From the NCBI GenBank assembly GCA_015075445.1, contig JABTUJ010000027.1:62001-126000 (forward strand): a DNA stretch of 64,000 nt, given 5' to 3'. Position 1 is the first letter of the stretch. Every line of letters begins with the position of its first letter. This DNA comes from Verrucomicrobiales bacterium. GTDB lineage: Bacteria > Verrucomicrobiota > Verrucomicrobiia > Limisphaerales > J093. The notes under the pieces are model-generated. The model did no database searches. It had not been told where the DNA came from and was given only the letters and a program-made list of their open reading frames with translations. Positions 32,210 through 40,700 of this stretch are shown here, one piece after another. The position numbers and the translations under genes are program-made.

Positions 32210-33529
32210 TCAAGAAGCAGCGACCGCGGGAGCCGTGGCCGGCAGGCGCACGGCTTCGTGCCGGGCGAAGAACCACCAGGCGCCCGCGAGGGCCGCCCCG
32301 CCCAACAAAGCCCCTCCCCAGCTTGCCAGCGCGAAGAAGCGCAGGTGGTCACCCTCGATTCCCGCGAAGTTCCTGGCGATCATGACCGCCACATAGCCCA
32401 GGTACCCCGTGGCGTCCACCAAGTACATGAGATAGCCGATGTTGCCGCGGTCGCGTGTCATGGCGATCAACCGCTCGAAGACCGTCGTGTGCACACTCAC
32501 ATACGGGATGTACAGGCCCAACCCGATCAGCACCATGAAGGCGAACGGTCCGCAGCGCTCCAGTTCGTGCGCGATCAGCGTGCAGGCGATCAGCAACAGT
32601 CCCCCCATCGAAACCGCCAGGGCGCTGAAGAAAGCCCGGCGGTTGTCGCGTATCACCACGCCCAATCCGGTCGCGGCGACCACCCCCAAGGTCACGAGGA
32701 GCTCCGACCGCGTGAAGAGTGCGGGGGCGGCAGCGATGCCCAGCCCCTTCCAGATCTCGGGAGCGAAGTCTGCGCGCAGGCTCCGCAGGACCGTGATGAG
32801 CAGGTAGGCCAGGCCGATCAGGGCCAGACCCAGGCCGTGTCGCTCCAGAAACGCACGCCGCTCCGCCCGGGGCATCGGGGATCGTTCCGCCCGGGCCTCG
32901 ACGTCGGCGCGCGACGGGAGCGGAATGCAGCGCAGCATCCCCACGAAACCGATCAGGGGCAGGAGGAAGACCAGGCCAGCCGCCGCCGGCATCCAGCGTT
33001 CCGGCACGCCGTACGCGAGCAGCGCCGCCCCCACGGACTTGGTCACGCCGTCGGCGAGGATGAAGCTCGCGCAGAGGCCGGCCACGAAGGCCTCGGTGAG
33101 CCGCCGGCCCTCGAGAAAGCCCAGCACCAGGCCAAAGACCATGCCGAGCGGCAGTCCGTTGAGGAAGAGCCAGGCGGCGTTGTACGGCGCCGGGGTGAGA
33201 CCGAAGCCCAGCAGCGCCAATTGCGCGGCGACAATGAGGCCCAGGAGCACCCAGACCCGACGCTCGGGCCGCATCTCAGCGATGACCCGGATGCCGACGA
33301 ACTTCGAGACCGTGTACCCCAGCACTTGGGCGGTCACCAGCCAGACCTTGAAGCTCGTTCCCGTGGCCGTGTCCACGTAGGTCCCGGCGGTGAACGGCTT
33401 GCGGAAGCCGTACATGCACGCATACGTGCCGAACGCAGCGACCACACACCACGCCGCCATTACCGCCGGTTGGGCCAGCCAGGGCGGGACCGGGTGTTCT
33501 GCGGCTCGGCGCGAGGTCGGATCGGGCAT
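32210..33529 (-). CDS. DUF5690-type MFS-like transporter
   Basis: 439 residues with 11-12 hydrophobic segments. The opening WCVVAAFGTYACMYGFRKPFTAGTY and the GMVFGLVLGFLEGRR motif match the DUF5690 branch of the major facilitator superfamily. The organophosphate antiporter-like RKPF signature suggests import of an anionic organic phosphorus compound. It lies 187 bp downstream of the alcohol dehydrogenase gene and 5 bp upstream of the saccharopine-dehydrogenase-like gene on the same strand. Transport of a phosphonate is inferred from context. Confidence 0.75.
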   Translation of the reverse strand: MPDPTSRRAAEHPVPPWLAQPAVMAAWCVVAAFGTYACMYGFRKPFTAGTYVDTATGTSFKVWLVTAQVLGYTVSKFVGIRVIAEMRPERRVWVLLGLIVAAQLALLGFGLTPAPYNAAWLFLNGLPLGMVFGLVLGFLEGRRLTEAFVAGLCASFILADGVTKSVGAALLAYGVPERWMPAAAGLVFLLPLIGFVGMLRCIPLPSRADVEARAERSPMPRAERRAFLERHGLGLALIGLAYLLITVLRSLRADFAPEIWKGLGIAAAPALFTRSELLVTLGVVAATGLGVVIRDNRRAFFSALAVSMGGLLLIACTLIAHELERCGPFAFMVLIGLGLYIPYVSVHTTVFERLIAMTRDRGNIGYLMYLVDATGYLGYVAVMIARNFAGIEGDHLRFFALASWGGALLGGAALAGAWWFFARHEAVRLPATAPAVAAS

Positions 33530-33716
33530 GCGGGTACGGCGACCAAGCGACTACGGCGCAGCCACCGCCGGGCACCGCGCGTCGGTCATGGGGCCACATC
33601 ATACCGGGCCTTCGCCCGGCCCGAGCAACGATTGGGCAACAACCGCGCTGACGTGTTCCCCATCCTCGCGGGCCGTCGCGGAGCGCAGTCCGGGTCCGCC
33701 CCCATCCCTGGCCGCT

Positions 33717-34808
33717 TCACCCCAGCCGAATCCCAACGCGGTACGCCCCCGAGGCCAGCGCGTGGGCGAAAGCCTCGTTCACCTCGTGGAGACCGAACTG
33801 GTCGTGTACCAGGCTGGCGAAGGGGAAGGTGGCGTGATGCCGTTCCATGAACTCCACCGCGGTCACGAGGTCGCGCTCGTTGTAGTTGTGAAGCCCGCGG
33901 ACCGTGAGAAGTCTCCGCACGAGTTGCTCGGCGTCCACGCGCAGGGCGCGCTGGGGGAACGTGGCTCCTACGAAGACCGCGACCCCTCCCACCCCCAGTG
34001 CGCCGAGGATCGCCTCCATCGTGTCCGGCACGCCGCTGTAGTCGAGGGCCACGCTCACGGGATCATCGGACAGGCACGCTGCCAGGCGCTCCGCCAGGGT
34101 GCCTTCGGATTCCGCCAGGTTGATCGAGAGGTCGGCGCCGAACCGGGTCGCCACGGCCAGCCGCTCGCCCGTCACATCCGCGGCCACCACGCGCTGCGCG
34201 CCAGCCACGCGAGTCATGGCACACGCGGTGACGCCCAACATGCCGGCGCCCGCGACCAGGATGGTGCGACCGGCGATGGCTCCGGCCAGGCGCAGAGAAC
34301 CGGCCACAGTCGCGATCGCGCAGTTGACCAACGCCAGCGCCGGCAACGGCACTGTCCCGCTCAGGCGGACGAGCGGCGTGTGCCGACGCAGCACGCAATA
34401 GTCCGCCAGTCCCCCGTGGAGTGTGTGATCCGCCGTGAGGCGTTCGTGGCCGTACTTGAAGCGATCGGGGCCCTTCTGCGGCATGCCGAGCCGTGCCATC
34501 GTGGAGTTCGGGCTGGCCGCATAAATCGCCCACGTCACGCGGTCGCCGATCGCCAGCGTTGCGCCGCGGCTATCGAGCCGGGGTGCCCCGGGCCCGAAGG
34601 CCTCGAGGCGTCCCACGATTTCGTGGCCGAGAATGGTCGGGGTCGGCTCGGTCCGCTTGCCGGCAAAGGTGTTCAGGTCGCTCCGGCACAGCGTGGTGTA
34701 CTCGTTGCGCACCAGAAGCTCGCCCTCGCGCAAGGGGGGAACCGTCACTTCGTGAAGGCGGATGGGCTGGCCGGGGCCGTGAAACACTCCGATACGACTG
34801 GTACGCAT
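33717..34808 (-). CDS. Zinc-dependent MDR alcohol dehydrogenase (phosphonate-associated)
   Basis: 363 residues from the ATG opening MRTSRIGVFHGPGQPIRL; an upstream start at 34853 is possible. Catalytic-zinc ligands are in CRSDLNTFAGKR and GHEIVGRLEAFG, and the cofactor fold is ILVAGAGMLGVTACAM. It resembles the alcohol dehydrogenase family named for phosphonate catabolism (TIGR03366). With the aldehyde dehydrogenase and phosphonoacetate hydrolase upstream, it would oxidise 2-hydroxyethylphosphonate to phosphonoacetaldehyde. Substrate is inference from the operon. It follows the aldehyde dehydrogenase by 84 bp. Confidence 0.8.
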   Translation of the reverse strand: MRTSRIGVFHGPGQPIRLHEVTVPPLREGELLVRNEYTTLCRSDLNTFAGKRTEPTPTILGHEIVGRLEAFGPGAPRLDSRGATLAIGDRVTWAIYAASPNSTMARLGMPQKGPDRFKYGHERLTADHTLHGGLADYCVLRRHTPLVRLSGTVPLPALALVNCAIATVAGSLRLAGAIAGRTILVAGAGMLGVTACAMTRVAGAQRVVAADVTGERLAVATRFGADLSINLAESEGTLAERLAACLSDDPVSVALDYSGVPDTMEAILGALGVGGVAVFVGATFPQRALRVDAEQLVRRLLTVRGLHNYNERDLVTAVEFMERHHATFPFASLVHDQFGLHEVNEAFAHALASGAYRVGIRLG

Positions 34809-34892
34809 AGGTCGAGGCACATCGCGCTGTTCCGGCCGCACCAGCGAGGTCACGCGGTGACCTCCCGTTGCCGGCCACGACGCCCGGCAGTG

Positions 34893-36305
34893 TCACCACG
34901 GCAGACTGAAGGTCTTGACATAGCTGTAGGCCTTCACGGCTTCGATCACGCCTTCTTTGATCCCCAGGCCACTGTCCTGGATGCCGCCAAAGGGGGAGTT
35001 CTCGACGCGGAAACCGGGGACTTCATTGATGTTCACGGTGCCACAGCGGAGGGCGCGGACGGCCTTGAGCGCGTGGGACAGGTTGGTGGTGACAACGCCC
35101 GAGCTCAGACCGTACGGCGTGCCATTGGCCAGGGCGATCGCGTCGTCGAGATCGCGCACCGTCAGGATCGGGGCCAGCGGCCCAAAGCTCTCGGAAACCA
35201 CCATCCGGCAGTCGCGCGGCACGTCGCCCATCACGGTGGGTTCGAGCAGCGCGCCGTGGCGCCGGCCTCCCGTCAGGACTTTCGCCCCGGCGGCCACGGC
35301 CTCCTGCACAACCTGCTCGAGTTGGAGCGCGCTCGCCTCGTCAATCACCGTGCCCACACGCGTGGCCTCATCCATCGGGTCGCCGCAGACGTACTCCCGG
35401 GTGCGTTGGACGAGTCGCCGGGTGAACTCCGGGGCGATGCCGTCCTGGACGAGGATCCGTTTCACCGCCGTGCAGCGCTGGCCCGAGTTCCGATAACTCC
35501 CCTCCGCGGCCAGCGTGACGGCGAGTTCCAGCTCGGCATCGTCCAGGACGATGAGGGGGTCGTTGCCGCCGAGTTCGAGCACCAGCCGTTTGTAGCCGGC
35601 CGTGGCGGCAATCCGCTTGCCCACCGCCACGCTGCCCGTGAAGGCGAGCGCCTCGATGTCCGGGTGGGTCACCAGCGTCTCGGCGACCTCCGCGGTGGGG
35701 CCCAGCAGAACGCTCAGCATCGGTCCCGGCAACCCGGCGGCGGACAACAACCCGGCAAACTTGAGGGCGACGAGCGGGGTCTTCTCCGAGGGCTTCAGAA
35801 GGAGCGGGGTGCCGGCGGCGATGGCCGGCGCCACCTTGTGCGCCACCTGGTTCAACGGGTGGTTGAAGGGCGTGATCGCCGCCACGCAGCGCAGCGGTTC
35901 GCGCGTGGTGAAGATCTTCCGGGCCTTGCCCAGCGGCGAAACGTCGCAGGCAAACACCTGGCCGTCGTCACGCAAGGCCTCCAGGGCGGCGAACCGCAGC
36001 ACATCGAGCGTCCGGCCCACCTCGTAGCGCGTTTCGCGCAAGGCCAGACCAGCCTCCTGCGTGATCAGTCGCGCGAAGTCCTCGCGGGCCTGCTCCAGCG
36101 CCTCCGCGGCCGTACCCAGGATCCGTGAACGCGTGTGACGCGAAGGCGTGTCGCGGAAACCCCGGGCGGCGGCGACGGCGGCCTGGACATCCGCACGGGA
36201 GGCGACCGCGACGCTCCCGACCGGGGCGCCGTTGTAGGGATTTCGGACGGCGAGTGAGCCCGCTCCGGTCACGGGTTGGCCGGCGACGAGACTGCAGAGG
36301 TTCAT
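34893..36305 (-). CDS. phnY: Phosphonoacetaldehyde dehydrogenase-like aldehyde dehydrogenase
   Basis: 470 residues, full length for the ALDH superfamily. The catalytic Glu (LELGGNDPLIV) and Cys (NSGQRCTAVKR) are present, as are ITPFNHPLNQVAHKVAPAIA and FGGIQDSGLGIKEG. Its ATG overlaps the TGA of the phosphonoacetate hydrolase gene by 4 bp (ATGA), so they are coupled. In this context the expected reaction is NAD-dependent oxidation of phosphonoacetaldehyde to phosphonoacetate. The name rests on operon context; the enzyme class itself is certain. Confidence 0.82.
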   Translation of the reverse strand: MNLCSLVAGQPVTGAGSLAVRNPYNGAPVGSVAVASRADVQAAVAAARGFRDTPSRHTRSRILGTAAEALEQAREDFARLITQEAGLALRETRYEVGRTLDVLRFAALEALRDDGQVFACDVSPLGKARKIFTTREPLRCVAAITPFNHPLNQVAHKVAPAIAAGTPLLLKPSEKTPLVALKFAGLLSAAGLPGPMLSVLLGPTAEVAETLVTHPDIEALAFTGSVAVGKRIAATAGYKRLVLELGGNDPLIVLDDAELELAVTLAAEGSYRNSGQRCTAVKRILVQDGIAPEFTRRLVQRTREYVCGDPMDEATRVGTVIDEASALQLEQVVQEAVAAGAKVLTGGRRHGALLEPTVMGDVPRDCRMVVSESFGPLAPILTVRDLDDAIALANGTPYGLSSGVVTTNLSHALKAVRALRCGTVNINEVPGFRVENSPFGGIQDSGLGIKEGVIEAVKAYSYVKTFSLPW

Positions 36306-37555
36306 GCGGTGGTGCCGTTGCAGAGGAAGTCGAAGAGGTCAAAGTTCCGCGGGTCGCCCTGCGCCTTTGCCGCGTAAGCGGGCGCCAGCGGAGTACTCAG
36401 CAGCAGCGGGACCATCTCTTCGTAACGCCCGCCGTGCGACCGCAAACCCGCCTCGAGCAGGCTCAGATCGTGCCACTCCGGCGTGCGGCCCAGCACGACA
36501 TCGCGTCCCGAGCAAACCACGAAATCGCCCATGCGATCGGGCGGGAGTTCCAGGAGCCGGGCAGCCGTGCGCTGGTCAAGGACCTCCGTCACGCCCGGGA
36601 GTTCGCGGACGAACTCGAGGACCTCGGCGAGCCCCGGCGCAGCGGACGGCGGCAGGTGGACTTGGGCGAACGAACCCAGCGCACCGTGGTGGACTAGGTG
36701 CGGGTCCGTGATCGGCAGAATCACGCGGAAACCTGGACCGAAACGTTGCCCCAGGACGGTCTCCAGGTAGACCACGTTGGGCGACCCGTCGGCGCGCTGT
36801 TTGGCGTTCATTCCGTGGTCGGCCGTGATGCCCACCCGCGCGCCGAGCTCGAGCAGGGCCCCGATCTGCTCATCGAGCGCCGCGTAGAAGTCGAGCGCCT
36901 CCGGTTGCTCCGGCGCGTACTTGTGCTGCATGAAATCCGTCGTGCTCAGGTAGAGGAAATCGGCACGACCAGCAGCGAGGAGCCGCACCCCGGCGCGCAG
37001 GACATACACCGAGGCCTCCCCGCTGTAGATGTCCGGGGTGGGACCAACCAGGGTTTCGACGTCGCCGATGCCATGGGTCGCGGGCGCGGCCTGGGCCGCG
37101 CGTTCCGAGGAGAAGGCGATGCCCCCCACGTCGATCAGACCCGCGGCAAAGATGTCGCGCAGCTTGTCCTTGGCGGTGACAACCGCGACTTTCCGTCCGG
37201 CCCGCTGCGCGGCGGGGAAGATGGTCTCGGCACGCAGGAACTGCGCGGAGTTCATCATGACCTCTTGACCCCTTGCCACGTCGTAGAAGTAATTGCCCGG
37301 GACGCCATGGCGGGCAGGAGAAACCCCGGTCACGATCGACGTATTGTTGACGTTCGTGAAGCTGGGCATCTGGCCCCGGGCGAGGCCGCGGAAACCTCCG
37401 ACGGCCAGGCGCTGGAGATGGGGCATGCGCCCCCGGGCGAGCGCAGCGTCGAGATACTCATCCGCCGAGCCATCGAGGCAGAGGGCCACCACGGGGCCAG
37501 CCGGGGGCGAGTAGCTACGGCCATTTACGGTGAAGGAGGTCGTCAGGGGAGGCAT
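36302..37555 (-). CDS. phnA: Phosphonoacetate hydrolase
   Basis: 417 residues of the alkaline-phosphatase/NPP fold that cleaves phosphonoacetate to acetate and phosphate. Metal and nucleophile motifs are in order: VVALCLDGSADEYL, MPSFTNVNNTSIVTG (nucleophilic Thr in SFTN), GNYFYD, VVTAKDKLRDIF, YLSTTDFMQHKYAP and ITADHGMNAK. These blocks are distinctive for PhnA rather than generic NPP enzymes. It is the first gene of a five-gene minus-strand operon and would supply phosphate and acetate. No regulator or Pho-box was recognised upstream, where an alkaline phosphatase remnant lies. Confidence 0.9.
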   Translation of the reverse strand: MPPLTTSFTVNGRSYSPPAGPVVALCLDGSADEYLDAALARGRMPHLQRLAVGGFRGLARGQMPSFTNVNNTSIVTGVSPARHGVPGNYFYDVARGQEVMMNSAQFLRAETIFPAAQRAGRKVAVVTAKDKLRDIFAAGLIDVGGIAFSSERAAQAAPATHGIGDVETLVGPTPDIYSGEASVYVLRAGVRLLAAGRADFLYLSTTDFMQHKYAPEQPEALDFYAALDEQIGALLELGARVGITADHGMNAKQRADGSPNVVYLETVLGQRFGPGFRVILPITDPHLVHHGALGSFAQVHLPPSAAPGLAEVLEFVRELPGVTEVLDQRTAARLLELPPDRMGDFVVCSGRDVVLGRTPEWHDLSLLEAGLRSHGGRYEEMVPLLLSTPLAPAYAAKAQGDPRNFDLFDFLCNGTTA

Positions 37556-37733
37556 AAGGATCTTCCCGCCGCGGTTCCAGCGCCAGCCACGCGGTTCCGG
37601 CAGCGAACTCGGCGACAGCCTCGAGGTTCCTCATTACCGTCCCGTGGCAGTCGTGTGACAATTGGGCGGAGGTGGAACTCCCTCGAGGCAGGCGGAGGTG
37701 TGCCCATACCAGCCGGCGCGGCCAAGCCAGGAT

Positions 37734-40700
37734 TCATCGGCCTGCTTCACGATCTCCAAGGCGCCGACCATCTGCGGGAACGTGGGCGGGTGATGCCCCG
37801 GCGGTCCGGGGACGCACCGCGTGGTCGGCGGCCGCGCGTGCCATGGAGCCCGGGTACGCCGAGAGGCTCATGCCGGGGACCGCGTCGGGCCCCATGAAGT
37901 CCCTGCCTGGACGCTGACCGATATCGCCTGAGAAACCCCGGTTAGGGGGGCCCGTGGTGCCGGAGAGCAACGGGAGCACCACGTCGTTGTCCGCCGGCGC
38001 GGGGTCGTTGAATATCGCCCGGAGCGCATTGGCCATGAGCTGGGACATCGGATCCGCCTGGCCTTGGAGGAAGGCGATGATCGCCTCCGTGCCGGGCGAG
38101 ACGGGACGGCTGCTCTCATCCCCTTGGTAATGGGAGGCGAAGGCCTCGGTCATGGCGGGCGCGAGCACCTGCGCGTTGGCCAGCGGCAGGTTGTAGGGCG
38201 GTTGCGTGAGAAGGTAGGTGGAGAGGCTCATCAAGCCGTTGGTCAGGAAGCGGTACGCGTAAGCCGGAAAAGGCACTCCGCCCAGGTCATAGTTGATGTC
38301 AGTGACCTGGTAGCTGTGGATCGTCAGCACGCCGTTGCCGGCCAGGTCCATTACGCGGTACGGGCTCGGGTACGTGACCAGCGAACCGGTCTCGATGTCG
38401 AACAACGTCCCGTGCGGATGCGTGAACTTGACGATGTCCTGGGCGTGGTAGTGCCCGGTGAACACAGCCTTCATCCCGTAACGCACGAACTCCTCCCGGA
38501 CGGCCTCGTAGTCATCCAGCACGTAGTCACTGAAGAGCTGCTTCTGCCCGGCGTAGTGCTCGAGGACCCCATGATGCACCATGCCCAGCACGAATTTGCC
38601 CTGCACCCGTGCGGCGGCGAGTTGGTTGGTGATCCAGTTCCAGCGCGGCGGGTCGAAGTAACCGCCGGTGTAGGGGTGGCCCTCGGTGTTGCGATCGTAA
38701 CGGGCGGCGTCCATCGAGAGAATCCACAGGCCGGGCACCGGTTCGGCCACGTAGGACAGCGAATCAGGATCGCGCGCGAGGGCGTCTCCGTAGCCATAGC
38801 CCTGGTAGAGCGCCGCGAAGTCGGTCGGCGACACCGTGGGTGCCGGGATGGTGTTGGATCCATCAAACGCCAGCGCATGGGGGTTGGCCACGTCGTGATT
38901 CCCCGGGCAGACAAAGACCTTCGCGCCGGCGTCGCGCAGGCGTTGCAGGGCGTTGGTGAGGCCCCGGTGGCTGACGAGTTCGCCGTCCTTGGTCAGGTCA
39001 CCCGGGATCAGGACGATGTCCGGCCGGGCCTCGATGATCCCGGCGAGGGCCGAGTCGAGAATGGCGGCGCTTTCCTTCAGGAGTTTGCGGTCCTGGGCGA
39101 GGTAGGTCTGGAAGGCCGGGCCTTCGGCGATCAAGAGGCTTGGGTCCATGTAGTGAGGATCGCTGAGGACCGCAATCCGCGGGGAGGGCAACAGCGCGCG
39201 GACGACCCGGTAGAAGCGGAGCGGGTGATAGGGCTTGTCCAGGTCCACAAACTGGTACAGGCCAGGGGCGGCCGAGGTGGCCCAACCGAGGTTCGTCCAC
39301 TCGGTCAAGTTGCTTGAGGCCTGCACCTGGTAGGCGTAGTCCGCCACCGCGGCGATGTGCAGTGTGGCGGAGGTCGCATCCATCGTGATGCTCCGGACGC
39401 GGGGCAGGGCCACGGTGTCGGCACGGAAGCTCAGGTTTTGAATCCGCGGGTCCTGGTCGGCGGGCACATCCGCCTGGGTATAGGTCTGGATGCTGGCCAG
39501 ATAGGCGGCCAGGGCCCACTGCTCGCCGCCGTCCGTGGTGAAGGCATTGCCCGAGGCCGGCGCGAGGTTGACCCGTTCGCTGGCCTGAGCGAGCGGATAG
39601 TAGGAATCGCCGCCGTCCGCCAGGAAACCCAGGGTAACCATGCGGAAGGTGCGGTGGGGGTCCCCGAGGAGGACGCCGTCCTCGACCACCAGATCCAAAC
39701 GACCGTCCGCGCGGGTGGCCACGAGGGTCCGCAGGCGCGAGCCGGGGTGGTTGATGCCCACGATGGTCGTCCCGGACAGCGTGTAGGTCATGCGCGGTTG
39801 CGCGGGATCAAAGCTGAACCAGAGGCCGCTGATCTGCGGGAACTGGCCAGGGGTGCCGCCGGGCGCCGTGGCGGCCACGCTCCATTCCAGCGTGTCCCGC
39901 AGTTGCTGCGCGGTGAGCGTCACGATGGACAAGCCATTGTTGAAGCGCAGGGCGTTCTCGATGTCCAACTGGCTGATGTCGCCGGCTTCCTTGCCCACGC
40001 CCGGGTTGCCCAGAGGCGGCCCGTAGGTTGCGCCGCCGCCATAGCCGTACACGGCACCGATGGAGTCGCGGATACCCCCGCCGTTCTTGAGCGAGAGCGA
40101 GACCGCCGGGTCGTGCTGCCGCCCCCGCCAGCGATTGGCATCGGCCGTGAGATTCCCGAGGTTCGATTCCTCGGTACGCACGTACGAGCGCAGGCCGTTC
40201 AGATAGACGGTGGTGCGACCGAACGTGTGGCCGTCCTTCGCGCTGAGGATGGCGCCGACGTTCGTGGCGATGTTCAGCACCGTGGGGTTGGGCGGGAAGC
40301 TGCCTGTGTCCAACACGCCTTGGGCGTCGGTCGCGTAGGCCCCGCTGGCGGGGTCATAGGTGCTGACCAAGCCGTCCGCGCCAAACTGGACAATCAGGCG
40401 GCCCACGTACCGGTAGTTTGAGCCGGTGTTGACCACCGCCACCGGCTCGCCGAGCGCCGACCTGAACCAGACCGGGTAATCCTGCGCGGCGACGTCTCCG
40501 GCCCGCAAGCGGTCGGTGGGCTTGGCAAACACCGCGTGCGATCCTCCGGCAATGACCACGTCCACATCGCGGAGCTGCTGGGCCAACTCGAACTCCTGGG
40601 CGTACTGCTGGAGGTGGGCCAGGACGATGACTTTGTTCACGCCCAGCGGCAGCAACGCATCCACGGCGGCCTGTACCGCCGCGGTGATGTTCGGGTCCAC

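Noticed and set aside
33390..36128. 912-codon plus-strand open frame opposite the phosphonate operon
   Set aside because: It covers two well-conserved enzymes on the minus strand and has no recognisable protein features.
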